64,000 nt of DNA, taken from NCBI GenBank assembly GCA_030998015.1, contig JARWMV010000253.1, positions 589,101 through 653,100 on the forward strand, written 5' to 3'. The position numbers were made by a program, and so were the translations under genes. Below are positions 44,701-54,107 of the stretch, one piece after another; positions within the stretch are counted from its first letter, which is position 1; every line of letters starts with the position of its first letter. The notes under the pieces were generated by a model. It was not told where the DNA came from. It did not search any database and saw nothing but the letters and a program-made list of their open reading frames with translations. The stretch is from Ceratorhiza oryzae-sativae. Taxonomy: Eukaryota; Basidiomycota; Agaricomycetes; Cantharellales; Ceratobasidiaceae.

Positions 44701-45308
44701 AGGAACCAGAACTCCCTTTAGCGGACAACCATGCAGAATGGCTCCAAAAGGGCCATGACGAACTTAAGGCAGCCCTGGAAATAGCAAACCAGAGGATCAA
44801 GGAATACTATGACCAGAAGCATCAGACCCCTGAGGCTATTAAGGTTGGAGACAAAGTCTGGCTTGATACCAAAAACATATGGACACAGCAGACCTCCAGG
44901 AAACTGGCCCACAAAAGAGTTGGACCATTCAAGGTGGTGGCACAACATGGCACACATGCCTACAAACTGGACCTACCGATAACCATGAAAATACACCCAG
45001 TGTTTCACATCTCACTCCTGACCAAACATAAAGACAACCCCTATGGCCGTCAGGTTCCCCCACCACCACCTGTGGTAACTCCTGAAGGGGAAGAAGAATT
45101 TGAAGTGGAACAGATCATAAAGTCACAATATAACAAAAGATCTAACATCTTTGAATACTACGTCAAGTGGCTTGGCTATGACAAGCGACAATGGTTAACC
45201 TATGATGACCTGGTGAACACGCCAGAACTCATCGCCGACTTTGTCAAGTTGCACCCAAAGGCACCTCAGGACCCCCATGCCTTGAAGGGGGGAAGTGTCA
45301 CAAACTGA
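41779..45308 (+). pseudogene. pol: Ty3-A copy A3 pol, two lesions
   Basis: Starts at ATG 41779, overlapping the gag stop. Protease DSGATSVF (about 41983), RT with NVYPLPRIND and YMDDILVFSK (about 42930-42960), RNase H (ETDTSGYATGAVLLQYGED, 43375), integrase zinc region HPGQFRTYELL...CESCIRNKH (44040-44150), integrase core with TYDLITGLP, ISDRGPNFASKF and the Glu of NQVVEGYIRHY (44220-44560), and chromodomain EYYVKWLGYDKRQWLTYDDL (45150-45215). Lesions: TGA at 43192-43194 where other copies have Trp TGG, and a C-run one base shorter (43328-43332) that shifts the phase. The stop lies 13 nt inside the 3' LTR. Confidence 0.9.
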
Positions 45309-45671
45309 CATGCATATATCCACTTTATAATATTTTCTCAATTTACTACATTTTATGAGATCATCTTCAAAACATACTTGCCTTTTATGGTATATCTGTG
45401 TCATGTGACTCATGGAATGTTCTGGACCGGTAACCAAGATGTATTTCAACTCCAATGTGAAATTCCGCAGTTCCGCAGTTGCTTCCACTGCTTCTATCTC
45501 TTATCTGTTGTGACTCACTGTACAGACTTGTTTGTTATGATGTGGCTCATACTATGTATATAAACCAGGTCAAGTTTGCAGAGGACTCCTCAAGAACTTG
45601 ACCTCTCGTCAAATACAAGTTCTTTTATTTTCTTACCATTTTCCTCGTTGCCTGACTTGTCGTCGTCAACA
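45296..45671 (+). repeat. 3' LTR of Ty3-A copy A3
   Basis: 376 bp after GGGGGGAAG. Followed by the target duplication CCATT at 45672-45676. Confidence 0.94.
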
Positions 45672-45831
45672 CCATTGCTCAACTACTTAAGGGCAATGAT
45701 GTCTTGTGGCTGTGGATAGGTGGAGTGGGATTGGGGAAGGCAACAAGGAGTTATCTCAAGACAACACCAACAGCATTCCAGATGTATCCCAGATGACACT
45801 GAGACTTATGATTGACAAGAACTTGACCTGA
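45672..45831 (-). other. Leader of A2 between A3 and the A2 5' LTR
   Basis: Carries the A2 primer-binding site next to 45832 (minus strand TCAGGTCAAGTTCTTGTCA). Relative to A1 it has lost about 110 bp between two GGGCAATGA repeats, a typical slippage or recombination deletion. Confidence 0.6.
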
Positions 45832-46207
45832 TGTCAACAGCAACAAGTCAGGCAACAAAGAAAGTAATAAGAAAAGAAAAGAACTTGTATTTGACAAGAG
45901 GTCAAGTTCTTGAGGAGTCCTCTGCAAACTTGACCCAGTTTATATACATGATATGAGCCACATCATAACAAACAAGTCTGTACAGTGAGTCACAACTGAT
46001 AAGAGATAGAAGTGATAGAAGTGACTGCAGAACTGCAGAATTTCACATCAGAGTTGAAATACATCTTGGTTATTGGTCTGGAACATCCCCTGAATCACAT
46101 GACACAGATATACCAAAAAAGGCAAGTATGTTTTTGAAAGGATCTCATAAAATGTAATAAATCAAGAAAATATTATAGAGTGGATATATGCATGTCAGCT
46201 TGTGACA
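45832..46207 (-). repeat. 5' LTR of Ty3-A copy A2
   Basis: 376 bp, pairs with 26177-26552; right target duplication AGTTC at 46208-46212. Confidence 0.92.
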
Positions 46208-47811
46208 AGTTCAGGGTAGTTGCAACAACTTGTTTGTCAAGGTACACTTATGTGATTAGATTTATTCTCTGAGTAAACCATGTCAGTCCAGGTTCAAGGA
46301 AGACAAAAACATTTGTTTGCAAGGAGACCAGTCAAGATGGTGAATAAAATTGGTTACAGGCAACTTGACTTTGTCCTGGCTATTACTCTTCCACCCAATC
46401 CCAACTTTGGGGTTCACTCTCCAGAGCTCCACATCCTTGCACAATAACCAAAGCAAAGGACACTACAGGAGATGCCTCAGTAGACATGGTATTGTACACC
46501 AGCTTGGGTTGCACTTTTATGCTTGATTTTATGTTGATAAGGTGTGCAGTTGGTCAAATAGAGACCAAAGTGGTGAACAGGAGGGGAATGGGTCTTAACT
46601 GACCAGGATGACTTGCTGTGTCAAACAGTCACTGTAGGAAGTGCATGGATCTCATCAAAGTCCCCTGGACTACAACATCCTCCTTGGCATCCCTAAGGGA
46701 CGCTGGGGAGATCCTGTCAAAAAATCAGTCCATAGGGATCCATTTTTGACAGGCTGAGCTGTGGGCTCACAAAAGCAAACTGGACAACCAGGGATGCCAT
46801 GGATGACTTTAAGTCCCTTGGCTCTGGCAGTCTGGACTCAAGGGCAGCCAGGTCCTCTAAGGAGTCCAAAGCATATATAGAGGTCAAACAAAAGATGATA
46901 TATAGCAATAAGTTTAGAGCAAGAACTACACATGTGGGAGAGCTAAACAACACACAGAAAATATAAAGAAAAGGGGAAGAGCAAAATAGCTCAATGTTTG
47001 ATACAGTGGAGTCATGTGTCAAATGGGCAATAGAATAGGGGGACAGTGTGTAGACAGTGAAAGTGAACTCCAAATACAAGAAATAAAAGTACAAATTGTG
47101 AGATGCAAGAGCAAAGGAGCAAGTGCTGCTGTTTCAGTACAGCTTGGGGTTTAATGCAGGATTGGGGATGCCATTGTTGTTGTTGAACTGGGTGTGCACA
47201 CCTTGACTCCAGTCCAGAATTGCCCATGTATTTTGACCACCAACCTTTATCCTTCTGACAGCAGCATGTACCCTTCCAAGATTGATGATATGGGCAGTCT
47301 CAAGTTGGTTATATGTAACAAGGGGGTTTTTGGGAAGTGTTGCATCAAGACCACATGTGTCACTGCACTCTTCAACAAGAGCCAGTAGATAAGGTTTCCA
47401 AACTTCCACCCTATCTTGATGTTAGTGTACTACAAAAGGTTCAAAAAATATAGACTCATGGGCAGTTTTGCTTGTATTCAATGTAGAATATATCTTTGAC
47501 TTGGCTGTAGTGGAGCATGCAATGTGCCGGTCCTCAAGGTGGTTGAAGCAATAGTTTTCATCTGGCAACAGCTTGTACTAGCCAGATTTGTGTATTAGTA
47601 CTGCAAACACAAGAAGGATAGGTGCATGCAAAATATGCACCTGTATGAATGAGTTATCACAAGACTTTGGGGAGGCCTGAATCAGACAGGCCACATGAAC
47701 TCAGTCCCCCATACTTGTCATGCAAAATCTGCCATGACAAACAAGGGTGTCCCAGTCAACCTTGTTGTGCAACTCCTGGTATGTGACCCTACAGCCTTTC
47801 TCCTCAGCAAG
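46208..47811. pseudogene. Tnp2-like transposase remnant, 3' part, and unidentified CpG-poor DNA
   Basis: The plus strand at about 46355-46440 reads YRQLDFVLAITLPPNPNFGV and continues HSPELHILAQ, which fits as the continuation of the remnant ending at 26171 once A2 is removed. Further right on the minus strand (47134-47409) is a 91-codon frame with INLGRVHAAVRRIKVGGQNT and WAILDWSQ. This loosely resembles the C-terminal part of the same transposase class and may be a second, reversed remnant. The rest is without recognisable coding. Confidence 0.42.
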
Positions 47812-49121
47812 TGTTATGGATCACTAACATTTTCTATTATTTTAGTCTGCTCTGCCAACCTCAAGCAATGCCTCTGTAATTAAATTGTGAAATACTCGAA
47901 TTTGTATGCGCTCTGAATTGTACTATTTTCTGTTTCATCAAATAGTACAAATTTCCCGCTCTCCAACGCATATTTTATTAAGTTTTTACGATAAGATCTC
48001 AGAGAGATACAGAGGTTGCGATATTTCCTCTTATCAGGAGATATCGATTACAACATCGCACCGCTCATATCTCGGCAACCGCTTACGCTATCAAAGCGAT
48101 CTTGTGCTCTATCGATAGCCAATCTTCGGCGGTATCTGCTGCCCGAAGATCGTCGCGATCCACCAGATCCTCGCGCCGGAATGGCCCGAAGATCATTAGA
48201 ATCTTACTGGACCATCAATCAAGATCTAATGACTCCAGTGAGTCAGGAGAGCTTCCCAAATCGATCCAGAAGCTTCTCTGACTCACTTTATGACTCACTG
48301 AGATGTAGCCTCCATTCATTACATGTATATACTATGATAATATGATCTACAAGCCAATAGCAGGTCTCTGATGCATCAATGCCTTCGATCCACACCCTGT
48401 CTTTACTCTTTTATCCTATACTGGGCTAGGGTGTACCCCAAGTATAGCAGTACCCTCTTTTGATGATCGCACTGGCATGCATGTATCTATTTGGCTCTGG
48501 AATGCCCTCCTCAGGGTATAAAAGGACCTCCTCTGAGGCCCTTCCAGACCACCTTCCCTTCACTACTCAACCCAGACTGGTTATTGGTTTCTTTTCTCTT
48601 TCTATTTTTCTATTGTCTGTGTGTGATTTCTTATATAACTAGTACTGAGGAATAAAGTACCATATTAGTTATATACTGTCTGAGTCATTGTATCTTATAT
48701 ACAGAGATATATAAGGATACAATATTGCCTGATTGAGCGTGACATTAAGTACCAGCTATTAGAGGAAATATAAGTACCTGTAGCTGAGGAAGTACACGCA
48801 TTAGGCAGCCCACCATCTATCCTATAAGCTATCGCTTAAGCCTAGTATTAAGATTAGTATCAGTTAGTCCAAGCAACTAGGGCTGAACTACATTTAAGAT
48901 ATCTAAGGGAACCTGACCATAGTAGTCTTGCTGTTTATACCTATAAATTAGTCAGTTTACACTGTGAAAGATTAAGACTACCTTGAGTGTTACTTGATTG
49001 CATTGCAACTACTTTGAGCCTTCTTACTCTAGTCTAAGAAGTATTGAGTACGATTAGTGTATACTAACATATCTACATTTGCTTAAGCTCTAGATATTCA
49101 AGTGTACCCTGACCCGTAACA
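47812..49121 (+). repeat. 5' LTR of element C3
   Basis: 1310 bp with many CpGs (for example around 48050-48180). TATAAAA at 48517-48523 and AATAAAG near 48653 give a plausible U3-R-U5 layout with a long U5. Confidence 0.88.
48517..48523 (+). promoter_or_regulatory. TATA box of the LTR-C promoter
   Basis: GGGTATAAAAGGACCTCC is conserved in C1, C2, C3 (both LTRs) and C4, followed about 130 bp later by GAATAAAGTACC. Confidence 0.6.
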
Positions 49122-49609
49122 TTGGTGAAGCAACCCAGGTCCTTACATCAAGTAACTATCAATTAACATTGCCATTTTTGGTCAATCTATTGCCCAAAAC
49201 GGAATTTCTCAATTTTGACCACTCTGTGTATAGAAATACTTTTCTTACCACAGAATACAACAACATATCTTGGGCCCTTGAGATAGATCCTGTCTGGATT
49301 CAAGCCCCAAACCCTACAATTACTGTTTTAGGTTATAGTAGTATTAGTGGTCCACCCCCACATATTACTCTGACATTTACCTTTAGGAATTATAGGCCAT
49401 ATATTCCAATAAATTCAGTATCAAGTGCTCTAAGTGCTGGACTTGAATTTGAAGTCTATATTCAACATCTTCCTGATCAACCACAACCAATAAAGGTTCA
49501 ACACACATTTATTAGGTCTTTCTGGTCACCCCATACCAGCTACTGGGATACAGTTTATCAAGCCATCTATCAATTTGTAACTGAAACATATTTTGAAAAT
49601 TATTCCTAA
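49094..49609 (+). CDS. C3 frame 1, unknown protein, no ATG
   Basis: The frame is open from 49094 inside the LTR to TAA at 49607 and contains no Met codon, so it is probably a 3' exon or uses a non-AUG start. Composition is that of a real protein, with beta-rich segments (ITLTFTFRNYRPYIPINS) and a C-terminal aromatic stretch (YWDTVYQAIYQFVTETYF). Not recognised. Confidence 0.45.
   Translation: MFKCTLTRNIGEATQVLTSSNYQLTLPFLVNLLPKTEFLNFDHSVYRNTFLTTEYNNISWALEIDPVWIQAPNPTITVLGYSSISGPPPHITLTFTFRNYRPYIPINSVSSALSAGLEFEVYIQHLPDQPQPIKVQHTFIRSFWSPHTSYWDTVYQAIYQFVTETYFENYS
49122..49139 (+). promoter_or_regulatory. Putative primer-binding site of C3
   Basis: TTGGTGAAGCAACCCAGG starts one base after the LTR. 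Its complement ends TTGCTTCACCA, the form of a tRNA 3' end. The tRNA is not identified. Confidence 0.4.
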
Positions 49610-49643
49610 GTACAAATTCATCTTGAATTGGAGAAGAACTGTT

Positions 49644-50747
49644 ATGGCCAGTACTTCAAATATGTCTGTGCATGTCCCTGGAAGTTTTTGGGACAGTACA
49701 CACCACCCATTACCACCTGAAGAGCCTTATGCATCAGATTCCATGGTAGGAAGTAATGAAGGAGGTAGGCATGTACAATCAGACTATAGTTATCATCACC
49801 AAGATACTGTAGATTATGAACAATATTTGCCCATTCCTCCTAATGGATCTAGTTCATATATTGCTCTTACTCCTAGAGAGCAAAGGCATCTGACTTACCA
49901 ACCTGCTGCTACTAGGATGACAAACCTAACAAGGATGCATCCAGAGATAGCAGAGAGGAGAAGGTTAGTTAGAGCAGTAGGTAGGAAGATATATGAACGT
50001 CCTCATCCCCATGTAATGCACATTAAATATCCATCCATTGGGTGTAGAGAATTCTTTAAGGATCTCTTACAAGAACTGGATTATTTATGTACATTTAGGC
50101 CAGAATGGACTTGGTCTGCATCTGGAGAACCTGTCATGTTCATTGACCTGAACAGGCATAGGAGCTTTAGGACTAAGCTCTCTGCTTTTAAGTCCCAACT
50201 GCTCCCTGTAAGGAGCAGACATCCTATACCTCACCCAGATGTTCCTGCATTCCCTGAAACTAGGAAGCATTTTGCTTTCAGTAAGAAACAGCATGAAGTT
50301 GCTTGTGTATTATTCAGGGATGAAGTTGAGCGCTTTTTGGCTTACCTCTTTATTGAACACCAAGCTATGCAAGACCTTGGCAAAGGGAAGCAAAGGGAGC
50401 TCAATGAAATAATGTGGGAAAATTCTGAAAGCAGATCCAAGACTCCAGAATATGCTCCAGCCCCTCATCCTAAGCATACTATTGACTCAATTAGATCTCC
50501 TACTGGTTGTCTAGAATTCAAACCTCTAGAAGTACAGGAGGATCCAGATGAGCCAGTGAGTGGTGGAGAGGAGCTAGTTCAACTAGAAGAGCAGGAAGTG
50601 GAAGATATCACAAGGATAGCAGATGATTCTGCTGAGGATACTACCATGACTGCAATTCAACCTTCTGGATTTGCATCTACTTCAGCTATGGCTCTAGAGG
50701 TGCTGTGCCAGGCTCCTGCAGCCAGAACTTGCCAGAATTCTGGCTAA
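49644..50747 (+). pseudogene. C3 frame 2, acidic unknown protein, cut by nhAT-L
   Basis: ATG at 49644 (MASTSNMSVHVPGSFWD), 34 bp after the frame 1 stop. About 350 native codons, then the frame enters the nhAT-L element at 50695 and stops at 50747. The middle is basic and structured (HPEIAERRRLVRAVGRKIYE, then FFKDLLQELDYLC). The C-terminal part is strongly acidic (VQLEEQEVEDITRIADD) with a GKGKQRE patch. Not recognised; it has no Gag zinc knuckle. Confidence 0.55.
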
Positions 50748-52137
50748 AATTCCAGCAAATTCCGGTGTGCCAGTTGCCAGTGCAGGTGCCAGAATAGCCT
50801 CAAGGGTGCCGGAGTCCTAGGCGGAGTCCTGCAGTACTGGCATACCTGCATACCTGCATACCTGAATACTGGCACATTGTCACCTGTACATGACCACCAC
50901 AGATTGCATATATTAAGCATTCATAAAATGCGCAAAATTCAGCGGATCAAATTGTACTTTACTTGATTACAAACGGTTAAGAAATGAGCAGTATCGGCGC
51001 AGAATCGTCTAAGAAAAATATTCAGGGGGATGCGCAGATGTTCAAGCTCGCTATCCTGAGCTCTAATTGGGGCGATATACATACCAATCGACTCGCCTCA
51101 CTGAGAGGAATCGAATGCACATATTTTCATAATAAACGAACGCTTTTATCGAAAGTTATCAGCGATATAAAGGGGGAAACCCCTGAACAGCGCCACAAGC
51201 GCTAGTGAAACCAGCTGTGCAAACCTCGCTCCCTTGTGCGGAGTCGATGCGCATTATCATAAGGACTCTATATAATAAAACCAAAAACCAGCCTGATTGA
51301 AGGTGTTTTAGCTGGTGAAACTGGGGGAACAGCGCCCCTGATGCTGAAAACCCCCTGAAATGCGCCATGGACACCCACACAGTGCTATTCTGGCTTTCTT
51401 AGTATCACAGACAGATTCAGGGATGCTTATTGCCCTATCTCAGGTACCTGAAACATCTGGAACAGCTTATAACATAAATTTCCGACCATGTGCAGTGATT
51501 CTGCTGGGTTGACAGTGAGGTTGCCTGCACACACCCCGTGTTCATAGTTATCCAGTCAATGTATTTACTAGATATAATGTCAGTAGGGGTTTTTCAAGCT
51601 CAGGAGAAAGGCTAGCTTCGGATAAGCTTCAAACAGCTTTCTTTGTGGTGAAATAGCATGTGCGCATTTCCCAGAATATTTCCTGAGCATCAATTTGGAG
51701 CGAACTATGCGTTATCGAATTTTTTGCGCGGAGCAAATGACATATCTGTGATCTCCTGATTTTTGCGCATTTAATGAGCTACTTTGCGAGAGATTGTGGT
51801 GAGGTTTATGGCCCTGGAAATGTTGGCCACAAAGACCCAAACAAAAGAACTGCGTAAAATTTGCCAGAATGAATTTCGTATGAAACGTGCTCTATATCAT
51901 TGGAATGCTCTCTCTTCTGCGCATCTAATGAGCTATTACACAACTTGATGGTGAGTTCTGACCATAGCCAGTTGCAGGAGTCCTGGGATTCTGGCATGCT
52001 CCTGCACCTGCCAGAATTCTGGCACGGACTCCGGCAACTGGCAAGCCAGTGCCAGTGCCAGTGCCAGAATGGCCAAAAAGCACAGGAGTCCTGCTGCAGG
52101 TGCCAGAGTCCTGCAAAATTCTGGCACAGCTTCTCTA
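50695..52137. mobile_element. nhAT-L copy 2 in element C3
   Basis: 1443 bp, nearly identical to 21792-23232 with the same TAGAGGTGCTGTGCC and TTCTCTA termini. Unlike copy 1 its flanks do not match (TATGGCTC left, CACCACAC right), so it lacks a target duplication. This suggests recombination or deletion after insertion. Confidence 0.85.
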
Positions 52138-52150
52138 CACCACACCAACC

Positions 52151-52505
52151 ATGGCCAACCTCATTATCATCATTGCTGTTACCCTCCCTAATGCTCTCAT
52201 GGTCTTTGCCATTCTATACTACCTCTACAGTCTTGGAGAAGACTTTATATAGGTCACTCCTGGACAAAAGGTGGTGATGGAGTACTCCAACTTGGAGCGC
52301 ACCATAACTGTCACTGGCAGGGTGGTGATTTCCCTGCCCTACAAGCTAGTATACCTCAGCAGGCAAAGGACCCTCTGGACTGTAAAGCCTGCTAACATCC
52401 TCTCCATTGCCATGGTGAGGAATCGCAGGCAGTATAGCCCTTACAGGGGTCCAGGCAACAGAGGCATGCCCTCTGAGCTTTTCATCCTGCCAGACCACCC
52501 ATACT
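52151..52505 (+). CDS. C3 frame 3, small membrane protein with internal TAG
   Basis: CACCACACCAACCATGG gives a good start at 52151. The first 33 codons are a hydrophobic segment (NLIIIIAVTLPNALMVFAIL) ending DFI then TAG at 52250. The same frame stays open afterwards (GQKVVMEYSNLERTITVTGR, then RNRRQYSPYRGPGNRG) up to a GTAAGT donor at 52506. It could be a mutated stop, read-through, or two products. A TM segment followed by a basic tail is unusual for an LTR element. Family unknown. Confidence 0.45.
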
Positions 52506-53082
52506 GTAAGTCCAAAATCTATTTACTGGATTTAATGCTTATGGTACTGGGCAGATCAAATGCAAGGGATGGAGCGACAGCAATACCTAGGATCTTTTCT
52601 ACAACTGTAGATAAGATTAACCAAGCTTGGTAAGTCAGATCTTTCCTGATCATCTTATCAAGTCCACTGATCTATTTGGATCGATCACATCTAGTCCCCA
52701 TCCAGAAACCTTTCCCTTATCTTCCCTTTAAGTCTTGTACCAGAACTTTCTGTATATAGATTTAAAGTATAAAGTTGTCTGATCCCCTAAGCAATCATCA
52801 GAATGAGTCACTGCAAAGTAATCTCAGTTGACTGCTTGGACCGATCACCAACTGTAAGGTTTAAGGACTAGATAAGAAAGATCTGGAAGGATCAGCATGT
52901 GATAACTGTACAGATAACAGCAGAGCGCACTCTATTTGGCCAGTTACAAGCTTCTTTTACTTGGAGTAAGCTTCCTATTGGCAACTGGATGTGAAATACA
53001 TGCAGTATAAGATTTTTGTGTTGTCTCTAAGGTACTACAGCTGTATACTGCACAGTTTTACCCTCTAAACATGTCTGACTAC
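52506..53082. other. Unassigned part of C3
   Basis: Starts at a likely intron donor. No recognisable coding; several GATC-rich stretches. May contain introns or a 5' leader of frame 4. Confidence 0.35.
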
Positions 53083-53138
53083 TCATTGAACGTCCCCAGA
53101 CTCCCAGCACTCATCTGGACATTCTGGAGCGTCGCTTT

Positions 53139-53904
53139 ATGGGCCTCAGATGGGAACGCACTAGGGTGCAATCTCAAAACAGGCAGAATAGGCGACAATC
53201 TAGAAGGGAGGGCATTGAGCCTGCCCCAGATGTGCCACTTCCAGTATACCCCAATCCAGCTCCCTCTGCCCTTTATCCTCCACTTCCAACCTATCCATTG
53301 GAAGCTCCCAGTCAAGGCCCTCATTTCGAGATTGGATGGCCAACTCCTCCCTCTCCAGGGTTGGAGCCAACCCCATTTGATCTGGTTTTGATGCATGGAT
53401 GGGGCAGAAGAGATGAAAGGCCTGTGCCTCCCCCAAGGAGCATAAGCCCTGTCGATTATGAGGAGTTCCTGGAGAGGATGGACTGGTAAGTTCTTGACTT
53501 CGATTGAGTCAAGATCTAAAGCTGATCTGTTTAGGGATTATGCACATCGACCCCATGAGGCTTCCAGAGAGCCTTCCATACTCTCTGAAGCACCTACTGA
53601 TGGGGAATATGAGTCAGGAGGAGAGCTTCCTGAATATCAGTAAGTTGCTTCTCTTGAGTCAAGATCTAAAGTTGACCTGTTTAGACTTGCTTACCCTCCT
53701 TCCCCTTCTCCTGAATACCAGCCAGAATCACCATCTGACTCACTTTCTGATGGAACTGAGTCATCTGGTGACCTTCTGGTGACGGAGTTGGCCTTAGAAA
53801 GTAGGGTACAGGAGTTGAATAGGGAACTAGTGGAAGAAGTAGGGAACCTCAGAGCTGCACAAAGACGTCTGAGGGATATCATGGAGACTCATGACATGTA
53901 CTAG
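53139..53904 (+). CDS. C3 frame 4, spliced Pro-rich coiled-coil protein
   Basis: Exons 53139-53485, 53535-53639 and 53685-53904 (TAG) join in phase into about 223 codons; introns are 49 and 45 bp with GTAAGT donors and CTGTTTAG acceptors. The N-terminal part is basic (RQNRRQSRREG region), then Pro-rich (PLPVYPNPAPSALYPPLPTY), then an acidic Ser/Pro block repeated over exons 2 and 3. A C-terminal coiled coil follows (ELALESRVQELNRELVEEVG). The frame is open upstream to about 53083, so the true start may be earlier or in another exon. The two introns share a 30-nt segment with two mismatches. Not recognised. Confidence 0.6.
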
Positions 53905-54003
53905 TTTAGTCTGCTTGGAATTTATACTATTGTCCCCCAATTCCACTTGTGTGAACTTAAGGAACAATTTTATAATTCCAAAGATCAACAGGACGTCTCA
54001 GGC

Positions 54004-54010
54004 TATAAAA
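54004..54010 (+). promoter_or_regulatory. Internal TATA box for C3 frame 5
   Basis: GGCTATAAAAACAGCC is followed by a pyrimidine-rich leader (CTCTCTCCTCAGC..., TTCTCTCTTATCTTC) and TTTCCACCATGC at 54108, about 100 bp downstream. This is a complete fungal-looking promoter and leader inside an LTR element. Confidence 0.5.
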
Positions 54011-54107
54011 ACAGCCTTGGAGAGCCCTCTCTCCTCAGCAGTTCAACACCCTCCAGTTCTACAGCTCTACTTCTCTCTTATCTTCATATTATCATCTCCT
54101 TTCCACC

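Larger units (their letters stand above)
38730..45671 (+). mobile_element. Ty3-A copy A3, nearly intact chromovirus-type element
   Basis: 6942 bp with 376-bp LTRs at 38730-39105 and 45296-45671 and the duplication CCATT (38725-38729 and 45672-45676). It is inserted in the leader of A2, in opposite orientation. CpG is well preserved. Pol is broken at only two places and gag at one, so it is the youngest and best template for the family. Confidence 0.95.
26177..46207 (-). mobile_element. Ty3-A copy A2, 20 kb with three nested insertions
   Basis: LTRs at 26177-26552 (3') and 45832-46207 (5') share family sequence and are flanked by the duplication AGTTC (26172-26176 and 46208-46212). The span is inflated by hAT-1 (27602-33184), a solo LTR (35958-36626) and Ty3-A copy A3 (38730-45671, opposite orientation). 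The element's own sequence is about 6.8 kb. The leader between 45672 and 45831 lacks about 110 bp that copy A1 has between two GGGCAATGA repeats. Confidence 0.92.

Noticed and set aside
47134..47409. Intact host gene on the minus strand
   Set aside because: Only 91 codons, in CpG-poor transposon debris, with loose resemblance to a transposase C-terminus; kept as part of the 46208-47811 remnant.
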